64,000 bases of DNA, from positions 1,267,501 to 1,331,500 of the forward strand of contig NZ_CP092480.1 of the NCBI RefSeq assembly GCF_022429645.1, in the 5' to 3' direction. Position 1 is the first letter of the stretch; each line of letters starts with the position of its first letter. The translations under genes were made by a program, and so were the position numbers. Origin of the DNA: Lutibacter sp. A80. Its GTDB lineage: Bacteria > Bacteroidota > Bacteroidia > Flavobacteriales > Flavobacteriaceae. Below, piece after piece: positions 1 to 9,971 of the stretch. The notes beneath the pieces are model-generated. The model worked only from the letters and a program-made list of their open reading frames with translations. It ran no database searches and had not been told where the DNA came from.

Positions 1-396
1 GCCGTATTTTGAAGTCCCCATATTTCCGTCAGTATAACTTTCTTCAAAAAAATCATATTCTGGTTCCCAGTTTGTTCTAAGTTTTAATTTACCTTCTTCA
101 ACTCTTACATTATGTGGAACAAATTGAGATGGTGCACGGCCTTTCCAAATGTAATAATCACCATTTAAACCTTCAACAAACCATTTTATTGTATCTATTG
201 AGTCTCCTTCAAATTCATCTGAAATTTCTTCATTTAACACCCATCCTTCTCTATTTTCAGGATCTGAAAAAGGATAATATAAAGACTCCGTAATTAAATC
301 TTTAGTATTCTCTTTATCATATTTTTCTGGTCCACAACTAATAAATAAGAAGACTCCTAATAACAGTGTGAAACTATAAATCTTGTAATAATTCAT
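1..396 (-). CDS. GH16 family glycoside hydrolase, lipoprotein (C-terminus outside window)
   Basis: Only the first 132 codons are inside the window; the gene runs off the left edge. The start is the ATG at 396, two bases after the stop of the sugar porter, so the two are co-transcribed. The protein opens with a lipoprotein signal ending in FISC (Cys21), followed by acidic and polar residues. The segment after about residue 45 (WVLNEEISDEFEG, then WKGRAPSQF) matches the N-terminal part of the complete GH16 at 10400-11413, including the WKGRAPSQF block. The catalytic ExDxxE region is not visible here. By family it should be an outer-surface endo-beta-galactanase; its agar, porphyran or carrageenan specificity cannot be told from this fragment. 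Confidence 0.8.
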   Translation of the reverse strand, partial: MNYYKIYSFTLLLGVFLFISCGPEKYDKENTKDLITESLYYPFSDPENREGWVLNEEISDEFEGDSIDTIKWFVEGLNGDYYIWKGRAPSQFVPHNVRVEEGKLKLRTNWEPEYDFFEESYTDGNMGTSKYG

Positions 397-398
397 AA

Positions 399-2054
399 TT
401 ATTTATTTTGTAGTTTTAGCTGAATTTCTTCAATTGTTAATCCTTTTGTTTCTATTAAATATTTATATAAAATTACCAAACCTACAGCAACGGTTATTGC
501 ATAAAAAAGTAATGTATTACTTATCCCAAATGTTGCTAGTTGTTTTGGAAAAAAGACTTGTACCATTGAACTTACAATACTTGTTAATAAAGTAAAAAAT
601 GGAATAGCTATACCACGTATTGATATAGGAAATATTTCTGAAAACAACACCCACATAACAGGCCCTACTGAAAAATGAAATGCTGCAATAAAACTTAGGA
701 TACCTATTAATATTAAAATAGCATTAATTTTAGCTGCTTTTTGTATTAAAACACTTTCGTGATTACGAGCATCTACTTCACCTAATGTTTCTTCTAAAGC
801 TTTTTTAAATGAAATATCACTATCGTATTCTACACCTACAATTGCATTAAGTCTTTCTGGGTTATTAATTTCATTTAATTCAACAATAGCATTATTATTA
901 ATTGTATAGCGTGCTGAATTAAATCCATAAAAACATAGTCCTAAACTTAAAATTATCCAAACCATACCCCAAATAATTAACGGTCTTCGGCCTAATTTAT
1001 CTACTAACAACAAACCTAAAATTGTAAAAACAACGCTTGTTAAACCTATCCAAATAGATTGCATAAAAGCAGCATCTGACCCTCCTCCTATTTGTTCAAA
1101 AACAGTTGGTGCATAAAAGAGAATTGCATTTATACCCGTAGATTGTTGTGCTATAGCAATTGTAGTTGCTATAATAAAAGTAACACGCATTGGTTTACTA
1201 AATATCTGCTTTAATTGTGAAACTATTGAATGATCTTGTTCACCAATATCCATACTCTTTTGCATTTCTTGTATGTTAAGAATCACCTCATCTTCAGGAA
1301 TAATTTTTCTAAGTGTATTTTTAGCTTCCTCAGACTTTCCATTAAACATTAACCATGAAGGACTTCTAGGTATAAAGTAAAGTAAAGTAAGCCATATAAG
1401 AGCTGGCAAAATTTCAGATCCTAACATCCATCTCCAGGTGTTTTCTCTTAAACCTAAATCATCTACCCAAGCTGCATCTGAATTAGTAAATTGAATAATT
1501 AAATAGTTGATAAAGTAAGCTGCAGATAACCCTAAGACAATATTTATTTGTGTCATAGAAACCAACTTCCCTCTCCATTTAGGTGGTGCAATTTCACCAA
1601 TATACATAGAAGCTACAGATATAGAACTAAAAGCTAACCCGCCTAAAAATCGGGCTGCAACTAGTGCCCAATAGCTTGGTGCTAATGCCGATGACACTGC
1701 TGAAACCAAGTATAGTGCAGCTATTATTTGCAATGTTTTTTTTCTACCTAAGTAATTACAAGCACTACCTGCAAAAAACAATGCTAATAAAACACCAATA
1801 CTTGGAGCTCCAACTACAAAACCTAATTGTAGTGGATTTAGTGAAAATTCTTCTGTAATAAAATTTACAGTTCCTGAAATTAAAGCAGCATCTAAGCCAA
1901 AAATAAAACCTCCAACGGCTACAATCGTTGCGTAAGTAAATGCATTTTTTTTATATGAACTCATTTTTAAAATGTTTAAGTAGGCCTCTTCACCTAATTT
2001 AAGTATTACTACTTGACTTGCTTGTTTTATATTGATTTGTTCATCATTTTTCAA
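399..2054 (-). CDS. MFS sugar porter (sugar:H+ symporter)
   Basis: A 12-helix major facilitator of the sugar porter family. Visible hallmarks are FGLDAALISG in helix 1, the LGRKK loop motif, PRSPSWL after helix 6, QQSTGINAILFY in helix 7 and DKLGRRP between helices 8 and 9. A hydrophilic insert of about 55 residues (near 383-440) lies before the last helices; it is longer than in classic XylE/GalP. The first 30 residues are polar and unusual, and a second ATG at 1964 gives a more typical start. However, the predicted transcription start near 2084 is compatible with the longer form. The likely role is inner-membrane uptake of galactose or another monosaccharide released by the PUL enzymes. The gene is followed after 2 bp by the GH16 gene and preceded by a regulon promoter. 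Confidence 0.85.
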   Translation of the reverse strand: MKNDEQINIKQASQVVILKLGEEAYLNILKMSSYKKNAFTYATIVAVGGFIFGLDAALISGTVNFITEEFSLNPLQLGFVVGAPSIGVLLALFFAGSACNYLGRKKTLQIIAALYLVSAVSSALAPSYWALVAARFLGGLAFSSISVASMYIGEIAPPKWRGKLVSMTQINIVLGLSAAYFINYLIIQFTNSDAAWVDDLGLRENTWRWMLGSEILPALIWLTLLYFIPRSPSWLMFNGKSEEAKNTLRKIIPEDEVILNIQEMQKSMDIGEQDHSIVSQLKQIFSKPMRVTFIIATTIAIAQQSTGINAILFYAPTVFEQIGGGSDAAFMQSIWIGLTSVVFTILGLLLVDKLGRRPLIIWGMVWIILSLGLCFYGFNSARYTINNNAIVELNEINNPERLNAIVGVEYDSDISFKKALEETLGEVDARNHESVLIQKAAKINAILILIGILSFIAAFHFSVGPVMWVLFSEIFPISIRGIAIPFFTLLTSIVSSMVQVFFPKQLATFGISNTLLFYAITVAVGLVILYKYLIETKGLTIEEIQLKLQNK

Positions 2055-2086
2055 TTATAAATAAAACAAATATAAAAGCATCTATA

Positions 2087-2157
2087 TACAAAGTAATTAG
2101 AAATTCATCTTTTTATATTGATAAATTTTACCCTTTGTTAACCTAATTTTACCTTTT
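2087..2157 (-). promoter_or_regulatory. AraC-type operator plus -7 element upstream of the sugar porter
   Basis: On the plus strand, half-sites TTTTACC at 2126-2132 and 2147-2153 are spaced exactly 21 bp (A at 2130 and 2151). Exactly 41 bp from the first A lies CAAAGTAA (2089-2096), which reads TTACTTTG on the coding strand, one mismatch from the Bacteroidota -7 consensus TAnnTTTG. The same arrangement, with identical 21 and 41 bp spacings, occurs at 7421, 13884 and 45609. The operator sits just upstream of the -33 region, as expected for an activator. The binding protein is inferred to be the AraC regulator at 7507-8364. Confidence 0.65.
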
Positions 2158-2186
2158 AGAACAAGTGTAAAATTATAGCATAATAA

Positions 2187-2219
2187 AAAAGATACCGAAA
2201 AAAACTATCGGTATCTTTT
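2187..2219 (-). terminator. Rho-independent terminator after susD
   Basis: A perfect 12-bp inverted repeat (2187-2198 with 2208-2219, 9-nt loop) ends on the minus strand in a run of six T. It lies 43 bp beyond the stop codon of the SusD gene and closes the SusC-SusD unit before the sugar porter promoter. Confidence 0.85.
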
Positions 2220-2261
2220 AAGTATAAATACTAAGTATTTAATACAACCCAAACATATTAA

Positions 2262-3974
2262 TTAATATCCATAATTTTGTTCTAATGAAGCGTCTTTATC
2301 TATCTCTGTTTGTGGAATTGGCAAATAATATCTATAATCAAACCAAGGTCTATTTACAACTGTATACTCTTCATAATTCAATGTACCATCAATAGATTTT
2401 GTCCATTTTAATCCTCTAATATCATATCCTCCTATATGGTCTTGATTCATCCATCTTCTTTCATCAAAAAAGTTATGTCCTTCAAAGCAAAGCTCTACCC
2501 TTCTTTCTCTTTTAATAGCTTCTAATAGAGCTGCTCCGCTAACATCTATATTTGGTTGTAATGCCCTGTTTGATACTTTATTAACATAATCACGAGCAAT
2601 ATTTTCATCTATATAATACATAGCTTCAGCATAATTTAAATAAATTTCAGCCAATCTGTACATAATATAAGGACGATCTACAGAAAAGGTTGTTAAAGTA
2701 GATAAACTTTCATCTTGAAATTTCCTTATATTATAACCAGTTTTAGATGAATGTAATTGGTTTCCTAACCCTTTAGGAGAGTCTAATCCATCAGGAGTTT
2801 CATCGCTTGGGTTATCTGCCAAAGCATAATCTACATTACGGCCTCGAAAATCAGCCCCTTGAAATAAAAGGTTTGCATAATACCTCATCTCTCTTCCTTC
2901 ATTTATGTTTAATGCATCAAAAGTTTCATTATTAGTTCTACTTCCATCTTTCATATTAAATTCTAGAGTAAAATTGTGTGAAGGTGAACTTAATCCCCAA
3001 CCAGTATAACCATTAGGTGATTGTGCTTGATCTGGCAATGTATTAATATCGTTAGCCATTTCTGCATATAAACTTCCATACGAACGTCCAAATAAAATAT
3101 CTTGATTTTTGTGTAAAAATAAATTTTGGTATTCTGTAGCATTCGCAACAGGAATTAAATCACGATCTCCAACTAAATCTATTACTGCCTTTGCAGCATC
3201 TGCTGCATCTTGCCATTTTGTTGATTTTGTATAATCATAAATAGATCCATTTGGTACAGTACTCGGGTCATGTAACTCACTTGCAGCATACAGTAAAACT
3301 CTTGATTTAACCGCTAAAGCTGACAGTTTAGTTGCTCTACCAAACTCTGAAGCTTCCATTGGTAAAATAAGAGCAGCTTCATCCAAATCATTCACTATAA
3401 AATCTACACAATCTTCAAAACTATCTCTAGATAAATTAAATTCATCATCCAATCCAAACGATTTTTTAATAATTGGAACACCTCCATAATATTTAACTAA
3501 ATTAAAATAGGTAAAAGCTCTTAAAAATGTCATTTCCGCTTTTAATTGTGCTACTTCTTCTGGAGCTTCCTCCATTGCTTCACTACCTTCTATTTTTTCT
3601 AAAAATTCATTTATTAGTTTCACATAATCCCAAGAAGTTGCCCATCTATTATTAAATGCCAATCCTGCATTACTTGGTGACCACCCTCCTCTCATTTTAT
3701 AAGGAGTATCTAGATCTTTAAAGTTAAATTTAGCTTCCCAAGAAGCTCCTTCTATCCCTATTCTTTGTGTCCACCATTGGGAGCGATTTATAGCCCAACT
3801 ATCTGTAGTATTATAAGCTGTAACCACCACAAGTTTTGCTTGGTTAACATCACTATAAATTGCATCTTCTGTAAAAGAATCACTTGCTTCTGTATTTAAA
3901 ATATCATCACTACAACTCCCTATTGTAAAAATAGTTAACAGTGCAATCGCAAATTTTATTATTATATATTTCAT
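2262..3974 (-). CDS. SusD/RagB-family glycan-binding outer-membrane lipoprotein
   Basis: 570 residues with a lipoprotein signal ending in IGSC (Cys21) followed by SDD, the acidic surface-export type of Bacteroidota. The SusD fold is recognisable from an N-terminal TPR-like region (AEMTFLRAFTYFNLVKYYGGVP near 148-170) and a C-terminal block with IKRERRVELCFEGHNFFDERRW, ending in the common PIPQTEID and NYGY tail. It pairs with the SusC immediately upstream (60-bp gap) and would hold oligosaccharide over the TonB-dependent channel. Ligand type is not readable from the sequence; location in a sulfated-galactan locus suggests carrageenan or agar oligosaccharides. Confidence 0.92.
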   Translation of the reverse strand: MKYIIIKFAIALLTIFTIGSCSDDILNTEASDSFTEDAIYSDVNQAKLVVVTAYNTTDSWAINRSQWWTQRIGIEGASWEAKFNFKDLDTPYKMRGGWSPSNAGLAFNNRWATSWDYVKLINEFLEKIEGSEAMEEAPEEVAQLKAEMTFLRAFTYFNLVKYYGGVPIIKKSFGLDDEFNLSRDSFEDCVDFIVNDLDEAALILPMEASEFGRATKLSALAVKSRVLLYAASELHDPSTVPNGSIYDYTKSTKWQDAADAAKAVIDLVGDRDLIPVANATEYQNLFLHKNQDILFGRSYGSLYAEMANDINTLPDQAQSPNGYTGWGLSSPSHNFTLEFNMKDGSRTNNETFDALNINEGREMRYYANLLFQGADFRGRNVDYALADNPSDETPDGLDSPKGLGNQLHSSKTGYNIRKFQDESLSTLTTFSVDRPYIMYRLAEIYLNYAEAMYYIDENIARDYVNKVSNRALQPNIDVSGAALLEAIKRERRVELCFEGHNFFDERRWMNQDHIGGYDIRGLKWTKSIDGTLNYEEYTVVNRPWFDYRYYLPIPQTEIDKDASLEQNYGY

Positions 3975-4034
3975 CTCTTTATATCTTTATAATTTTCTTA
4001 TTAATTAACATTGTATAAATTTTCTATTTTTAAA

Positions 4035-7000
4035 TTAAAAATTAAAATTTAAACCAAACGTAAATGATTTTAAGGAAGGGTATCTACTCTGTCTAAAACT
4101 ATTATAACCTTCAGCTTCAGGATCTAAACCTAAATCATATATATCTGAAAACATAGTTAACACATTATAACCTCTAACATAAACTTTGACATCAGCAAAC
4201 CTTGTAATATCTTTAGGAATAGCATAACCTAGTTCAACCTCTTTTAACCTAAGGTATGAAGCATCACGCAACCATAAATCGGCACCTTGAAAATTTTCTG
4301 GTCCATTTAAACTACTACTATATGCATCTCCATTAGCAAATGCTCTTGGATATCTTGCATCAGTATTTTCAGGAGTCCAACGTTGATCATATAAGAAATC
4401 TGGCAAAGCTCCATTTCCTTCAAAAAATACTTGCATTTTAGCTTTAGCTTGCCCTTGAAATAAGAAACTAAAATTCCAATTTTTATAATTTAAACCACCA
4501 TGTATACCATATTGTACCTCAGGTACGTTTGACGAGTAAGAACGTATTCTATCTCCTGCGTCTATTCTACCATTTTCATTTGTATCAATATAATACGGTT
4601 CTCCTGGAACTGTACCTGCTAATTTTGCAGGTTCGGCATCTACTTGTGCTTGGTTTTGAAAAAGTCCATTTGTTGGATATATTAAATATGAATCCATTGG
4701 ATGTCCTTCTTGTTTCATTGCATCTATTACATTTTCAGCCTCATCCATATAAACTACTTCATTTTTGGCTTGGGTAAAATTAAAACCAATATTATAAGCT
4801 AAATCTTCAATAGTATCATTCCATCCCAATTCAAATTCCCAACCATAATTATCTACTTTACCTATATTTTCTTGAGGCAATGTTAACCCTGTATAATCTG
4901 GTATTGATGCATTTCTTGTTATTAAAATATCTTCTCTTTTTTGATAAAAATAATTGAAATCTCCTGTCAATCTACTATCTAATAATGTAAAGTTTAAACC
5001 AATATTTTTCATATCTGCAGCCTCCCAAGTAATATCTGGGTTTGCAGCTGCTACTCCAATACTAGAATATCCGTTATAATATTCTCCACCAAAATTATAA
5101 TAGTTAGGTAGTGCACCTACATTACCTGCATAATTATATTGGGTTAAGTACTGAAAACCAGATATACGGTCGTTACCCATTTTAGCCCAAGATGACCTTA
5201 GTTTTAATGAATTTACCCAAGAAACATCTTCCATAAAAGATTCTTTATCTATTGACCAAGACAATGCAATTCCTGGGAAAGTTCCAAATCTATTTCCTGG
5301 ACCAAAATTACTAGAGCCATCGTGACGTAATGTAATGTCTACGTAATATTTTTTCATATAATCGTAAGAAAATGAACCGAAATAATTAACACGAGCCCAT
5401 TCATAAGATGTTCCGTCAGAAGTTTGACCATCTGTATCTCCTGCAAATAACTCAGAGTGTTCAGAATCTGGAAAGCCTTTCTTTTCTACCCAAAAATTAC
5501 GTTGATCTGAAGTAGTTTGTTCATATCCAACAAACCCACTAAAACTATGTTTATCGTTTATTGTTTTAGAATAATAAACAGTTGCATTCAACATTAACTC
5601 GTTGTATTTCCAAAAACTTTCACGTAATATATTTTCATTTCCATCTTGTGAAAATCCAGGTTGTGCAACATATTCGTCAGAACCTTCAAGATAAGAATAA
5701 ACCGTCCAAGGACTGTACCAATATTTTTGATCATAATTCATTCTTCGCATACCTGCAAACCCTTTGAATTTTAAACCTTCAGCAAGTTTATTTAAATCAT
5801 AGTCAATTGATATTTTACCACGTAAATCAGTATCTACTTGCTTTTCAAAACCTGTTTCATCACTAGACATAATAACTGGGTTAGCTCCGTTTTCACCTCC
5901 CCAAGCAATTAAACCATTTGGATATACAGCAACTTCAGTAGGAAAATTATTATAAATATTTTTATAAATATAGCTTGTACCAATACCAGGCTCTACAGTT
6001 TCACCAAATCTTCCAGATAAGTCAACACCTAATTTAAGATCATCTATAATTTTAATATCTAAGTTAGATCTTATTTGATTTTGATCAAATTTTAAGTCGC
6101 CTGATTTATACATTCCTTTTTGACGAATCATATCTCCACTAACAAAATAATTTACATTTTCATTTCCTCCTGAAAGTGATAATGATGTTCTTGATTCAGG
6201 TGATGTTTTAGAAAAAGTTTCGTCTGCCCAATTTGTATTAGGATAATTAATAGGATCTATACCATTAGCATATTTAACAATATCTTCCTCGGTATATGTA
6301 GCATTTCTACCAAACCTTTCTTCTATTTCATTATTATAAATTGCAAATTGTTCAGAAGACATTAAACTTGGTTCAGCTGAAAATGAAGAAACTGTATAAG
6401 AAGTAGATAAATTTATTTTAGTTTTCCCATTTTTACCTCTTTTTGTTGTCACTAAAATAACACCATTTGCGGCTCTTGCTCCATAAATTGCGGCAGCTCC
6501 ATCTTTTAAAACTGTTAAACTTTCAATATCTTGAGGTGATAAATGTGAAAAAGAAGATGCTACAATTCCATCAATTAATATTAATGGAGCATTATTTCCC
6601 AAAGTAGATTTTCCTCTTATTAACAATGTTGTTTCACCCGAACCTGGTGTACCTCCTCTATCTGAAATAATTAAACCTGAAACTTTACCTGCCAATGATT
6701 TTACTAAATCTTTACTCCCAGACTTTTCAATATCGCCTGCTTTTACAGTACTTACTGAACCTGTAACATCACCTTTTTTTCTAGTTGAATATCCTAATAC
6801 CACTACTTCATCTAGGTTTTCAGTATTAGCTTCTAACATCACATTTATTGTTGTTTCTCCATCTACTACAACCTCTTTAGTTTTATAACCTATGTAAGAA
6901 AAAACAAGAACAGCATTACTTTCTACTGAAATTGAATAATTCCCATCAAAATCTGTTAAAGCTCCATTTGAAGTACCTTTAACTAATACATTTACACCTG

Positions 7001-7235
7001 GTAATGGCCCATCTTTATCAGAAACCACACCTGATATCTCAATTTGTTGATTTAAGATAATTGGTTCATTATTTTCAAAGCCACTATACGAAATCGATTT
7101 CGCAACAATACCTTGAAAAAAACTCATTGAAAATAAAAATGCTAAAGTAAGCACCTTGTTAAAATTCAATTTTAAAACTAAACTACCCGAGTTTTGGTAA
7201 TTTGTTTTTGATTTAAAATTTCTTAGTTTTTTCAT
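4035..7235 (-). CDS. SusC/RagA TonB-dependent oligosaccharide transporter
   Basis: About 1,066 residues from the ATG at 7235; an in-frame ATG at 7286 would add 17 residues, but the MKKLRNF start is the usual SusC form before a long signal peptide. After the signal comes a carboxypeptidase-D-like domain (ISGVVSDKDGPLPGVNV, TDFDGNYS), then the TonB box region (LDEVVVLGYST), the plug with LIRGKSTLGNNAPLILIDG and TVLKDGAAAIYGARAANGVI, and a 22-strand barrel ending in FGLNFNF. It imports oligosaccharides through the outer membrane with the SusD encoded next. A regulon promoter lies 190 bp upstream and the AraC gene beyond that. Confidence 0.93.
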   Translation of the reverse strand: MKKLRNFKSKTNYQNSGSLVLKLNFNKVLTLAFLFSMSFFQGIVAKSISYSGFENNEPIILNQQIEISGVVSDKDGPLPGVNVLVKGTSNGALTDFDGNYSISVESNAVLVFSYIGYKTKEVVVDGETTINVMLEANTENLDEVVVLGYSTRKKGDVTGSVSTVKAGDIEKSGSKDLVKSLAGKVSGLIISDRGGTPGSGETTLLIRGKSTLGNNAPLILIDGIVASSFSHLSPQDIESLTVLKDGAAAIYGARAANGVILVTTKRGKNGKTKINLSTSYTVSSFSAEPSLMSSEQFAIYNNEIEERFGRNATYTEEDIVKYANGIDPINYPNTNWADETFSKTSPESRTSLSLSGGNENVNYFVSGDMIRQKGMYKSGDLKFDQNQIRSNLDIKIIDDLKLGVDLSGRFGETVEPGIGTSYIYKNIYNNFPTEVAVYPNGLIAWGGENGANPVIMSSDETGFEKQVDTDLRGKISIDYDLNKLAEGLKFKGFAGMRRMNYDQKYWYSPWTVYSYLEGSDEYVAQPGFSQDGNENILRESFWKYNELMLNATVYYSKTINDKHSFSGFVGYEQTTSDQRNFWVEKKGFPDSEHSELFAGDTDGQTSDGTSYEWARVNYFGSFSYDYMKKYYVDITLRHDGSSNFGPGNRFGTFPGIALSWSIDKESFMEDVSWVNSLKLRSSWAKMGNDRISGFQYLTQYNYAGNVGALPNYYNFGGEYYNGYSSIGVAAANPDITWEAADMKNIGLNFTLLDSRLTGDFNYFYQKREDILITRNASIPDYTGLTLPQENIGKVDNYGWEFELGWNDTIEDLAYNIGFNFTQAKNEVVYMDEAENVIDAMKQEGHPMDSYLIYPTNGLFQNQAQVDAEPAKLAGTVPGEPYYIDTNENGRIDAGDRIRSYSSNVPEVQYGIHGGLNYKNWNFSFLFQGQAKAKMQVFFEGNGALPDFLYDQRWTPENTDARYPRAFANGDAYSSSLNGPENFQGADLWLRDASYLRLKEVELGYAIPKDITRFADVKVYVRGYNVLTMFSDIYDLGLDPEAEGYNSFRQSRYPSLKSFTFGLNFNF

Positions 7236-7420
7236 AAAATAAGTTAGTTTAATTTTACTATTATAAGTTTGATTTAATTTATACATAATAAATTATCAAT
7301 AACAAAATTCAACCTTACATGTTGATATATAGTATTTTAACTGCAATTTATTTTTAATAAATAAAAAGCAACAAAAGCATTAAAATCAAAATATAATAAA
7401 TGATTTCCTTTAGTTATTTA

Positions 7421-7490
7421 TACAAAGTAAGTGCAATATTTTTGTTAAGAAATGGTTAAATTTACCTTCTGACTACATTATTTTACCCCA
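7421..7490 (-). promoter_or_regulatory. AraC-type operator plus -7 element upstream of susC
   Basis: Half-sites TTTACC at 7461-7466 and 7482-7487 are 21 bp apart (A at 7464 and 7485). CAAAGTAA at 7423-7430 (coding strand TTACTTTG) lies exactly 41 bp from the first A. Spacing and sequence match the sites at 2087, 13884 and 45609. The leader would be about 130-180 nt long, depending on the susC start. The operator begins 17 bp downstream of the araC stop codon. Confidence 0.65.
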
Positions 7491-7506
7491 TTAAAAAATG
7501 GTAGAA

Positions 7507-8364
7507 TTAAATAGTTTTTCGATAATTATTAGGTGTACATCCCATAATTTGTTTAAACTGTTTATTAAAGTTTGTAATGGAGTTATATCCTACAATATAA
7601 CAAACTTCAGAAACAGGTAAATCACCTTGAATAAGCAATCTAGAAGCATTTCTTATTCTAACTTCATTTAAAAATTGAGTGAAGGATTTATTAGTCATTC
7701 TTTTAAAAAAACGACAAAAAGAATTTGTAGTCATACAAGCAACTTCAGCCACATCGTTTAAACTAATATAACTAACATAATTATCAGAAATAAATTTTAA
7801 GACATTGTCTATTCTTTGTGAATTTTCTGAAGTAAATTGTCTCATATCTGAAGACGAAAGTAGTTTTTTATCTTTAACTATTGAGAGTCTATGAAGAATT
7901 TCTAATAACTTTATACTTTGCTCCACTGGTTTAAGATTAGCAATATTCATGATGTCTTGATGCATCTTTTTACTAGTTTTTTCACCAAAAGCTACGCCAT
8001 ATTTAGAATCATCAAGCATTTTATTGATTTCCTTAAATTCTACACTTTCAAAAGTGTTTTCTCCAATAAAATCTTTACTAAACTTAGTGACTATGGTTTT
8101 TACAAAATACGCTTCATTATCTTTATAATATGAAATATCATTTCTCCATAAATGTGGTAAATAAGGACCTACTAAAACTAAATCACCAGGTAAAAAAGGG
8201 GAAACGCTATCTCCTACAAAACGAATTCCACTACTTTGTGAAATATACAACAATTCATATTCTAGATGGTAATGCCATGATGCATCTAAACAAGGAACTT
8301 CCCTATTTTCGATAAATAGTTTCTTATTTATAGGTTTTTCTGAATTTTTAACTACTAATTTCAT
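7507..8364 (-). CDS. AraC-family transcriptional regulator with cupin sensor domain
   Basis: 285 residues. Residues 1-150 form a cupin-like sugar-sensing domain (SWHYHLEYELLYI, then PGDLVLVGPYLPHLW). The last 100 residues carry the two AraC helix-turn-helix units: SLNDVAEVACMTTNSFCRFFKR and LPVSEVCYIVGYNSITNFNKQFK, then the conserved GCTPNNYRK ending. It is the only regulator in the window and the natural candidate for the 21-bp direct-repeat operators found upstream of susC, the sugar porter, the aldolase/kinase unit and the relic region. AraC proteins bind two half-sites about two helical turns apart, which fits. The inducer is probably a mono- or disaccharide from the galactan (inference). 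Confidence 0.92.
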   Translation of the reverse strand: MKLVVKNSEKPINKKLFIENREVPCLDASWHYHLEYELLYISQSSGIRFVGDSVSPFLPGDLVLVGPYLPHLWRNDISYYKDNEAYFVKTIVTKFSKDFIGENTFESVEFKEINKMLDDSKYGVAFGEKTSKKMHQDIMNIANLKPVEQSIKLLEILHRLSIVKDKKLLSSSDMRQFTSENSQRIDNVLKFISDNYVSYISLNDVAEVACMTTNSFCRFFKRMTNKSFTQFLNEVRIRNASRLLIQGDLPVSEVCYIVGYNSITNFNKQFKQIMGCTPNNYRKTI

Positions 8365-8370
8365 CTATTA

Positions 8371-8378
8371 CAAATATA
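8371..8378 (-). promoter_or_regulatory. Candidate -7 promoter element of the AraC gene
   Basis: The coding strand reads TATATTTG, a full match to the Bacteroidota -7 consensus TAnnTTTG, six bases before the ATG at 8364. If used, the transcript would have almost no leader. No clear TTG -33 box is present at the expected distance, and such AT-rich octamers arise by chance, so this is tentative. Confidence 0.35.
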
Positions 8379-8480
8379 ATAAATATATTTTTGATTTGTA
8401 ATAACTTATATTATATTGAAGCTCCGTGTTAAAAATAATTTTATAGTCCCTACTACAATGCTAGAATTAAACAATCTCTT

Positions 8481-9947
8481 TTATTTTTCAATTTGAAAAA
8501 GAGTATCAAAATCTGGCATATTTAATGATTCCCAATCTTTGCCTGTTTTTTCACTATGAAACCATAAAGGTTTTGAATGAGTTGTGCTCCAATCTTTACT
8601 TTGCTTTACCAATTTTGTTAAAATTTCTGGATGTTTCAAACTTAAATCAATGGTTTCAGAAATATCATTTTCAATATTGAACAATTTCCAATGTTGTCTG
8701 TGAATTTTTAAAGCTTTCCATTCATCAATTCTTATAGCTGCATCAGTAAATCCTTTTTGATGCCTCATTGCAAAAATTGGCTCTCCGAATCTAGCATTAC
8801 TATTTTCTTGAATATTTTTCCATATATTTTTACCATCTAATATTTTATCTTTTGAAATAGATGCTCCTGCTAAATAAGATAAGGTTGGATAAAAATCTAA
8901 TGAAGAAACTGGGTAGTTATAATATTTTCCGGCAGCAATATGTTTTGGCCAATAGAAAAACATAGGAACTCTAAACCCACCTTCATAGGTACTTCCTTTT
9001 CCTTCTTTTAAAGGAAAATTATTTGCTCCTTGATCTAATCTACCTCCATTATCGCTTAAAAATATAATTAAGGTATTCTCTAATTGTTTCGTTTCTTTTA
9101 ATGCTTCAACCACTTTTTTAACTCCTCTATCAACTGCATAAACCATTGCTGCATAAGTTCTTCTTTTTTCATCATTAATAGATTCAAACAACTTTAAATC
9201 TTCTTTTTTAGCTTCTAAAGGTGTATGAGGTGCATTATATGATAAATATAAAAAGAATGGTTTTTTGGTTTTAGCTGCATCATTAACAAAACGAACGGCC
9301 TCTCTAGACAGAGCATCTGTAACGTATTCTGTTTCTACAACTTCTTCTCCATTATGTTCTAATGGCAATAAATATTCGAAAATATGTTTGTTTCCTGCTT
9401 TTTTTCTAATTTCATAAGCTTTCATAAATTGTTCAGGAAAATAATTATGACCTCCTCCTAAAAATCCATAAAAATCATCGAATCCTCTATTGTTTGGGTG
9501 GTATTTTTCAACAGCCCCCAAATGCCACTTTCCTAATGCTCCTGTATAGTATCCAGCATCTTGTAAAGTCGAACTTATAAACTTTTCGTTTACATCTATT
9601 CCTTCTCCAATAATTTCACTATTTGGAGGTAAGTTAAACTGAGATCCTATTGTATGCGGATAACGACCAGTCATTATACTTGCTCTACTTGGTCCACAAA
9701 AAGGATGTGTTACATAGGCAGATTTAAAGATAGTTCCTTTATTAGCTAACGCATCTAAATTTGGAGTTTTAATATCTGGAGAACCATTAAAACCAACATC
9801 GGCATACCCTAAATCATCACATAAAACAAACAATATGTTTGGTTTTATTTCTGATACTGTAACTAATTTCTTTTTTGTTGTTGTACAAGCACTTAATACA
9901 AAAGCAATACAACACATTAATAATTTAAAAGTATTGATACGAAACAT
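8481..9947 (-). CDS. S1-family sulfatase, lipoprotein
   Basis: 488 residues with a lipoprotein signal (LSAC, Cys21). The metal-binding start CDDLGYADVG is followed by the sulfatase signature CGPSRASIMTG, with Cys84 the residue to be converted to formylglycine; GKWHLG and DNGG blocks complete the active site. It hydrolyses sulfate esters from galactan oligosaccharides; the regiospecificity cannot be read. It is the last gene after the GH16 and the small helical protein, separated from the latter by a 13-bp hairpin. Like all sulfatases here it needs a maturation enzyme, not found in this window. Confidence 0.92.
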   Translation of the reverse strand: MFRINTFKLLMCCIAFVLSACTTTKKKLVTVSEIKPNILFVLCDDLGYADVGFNGSPDIKTPNLDALANKGTIFKSAYVTHPFCGPSRASIMTGRYPHTIGSQFNLPPNSEIIGEGIDVNEKFISSTLQDAGYYTGALGKWHLGAVEKYHPNNRGFDDFYGFLGGGHNYFPEQFMKAYEIRKKAGNKHIFEYLLPLEHNGEEVVETEYVTDALSREAVRFVNDAAKTKKPFFLYLSYNAPHTPLEAKKEDLKLFESINDEKRRTYAAMVYAVDRGVKKVVEALKETKQLENTLIIFLSDNGGRLDQGANNFPLKEGKGSTYEGGFRVPMFFYWPKHIAAGKYYNYPVSSLDFYPTLSYLAGASISKDKILDGKNIWKNIQENSNARFGEPIFAMRHQKGFTDAAIRIDEWKALKIHRQHWKLFNIENDISETIDLSLKHPEILTKLVKQSKDWSTTHSKPLWFHSEKTGKDWESLNMPDFDTLFQIEK

Positions 9948-9971
9948 AATTATAGGTTATCTTTTTGAAGA

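Noticed and set aside
2067-2074. TATATTTG, a perfect -7 consensus upstream of the sugar porter
   Set aside because: It lacks the 41-bp link to the operator seen at the three other sites, and the spacing to a TTTG upstream is only 14 bp; the box at 2089 fits the shared pattern better. It could still be a second start.
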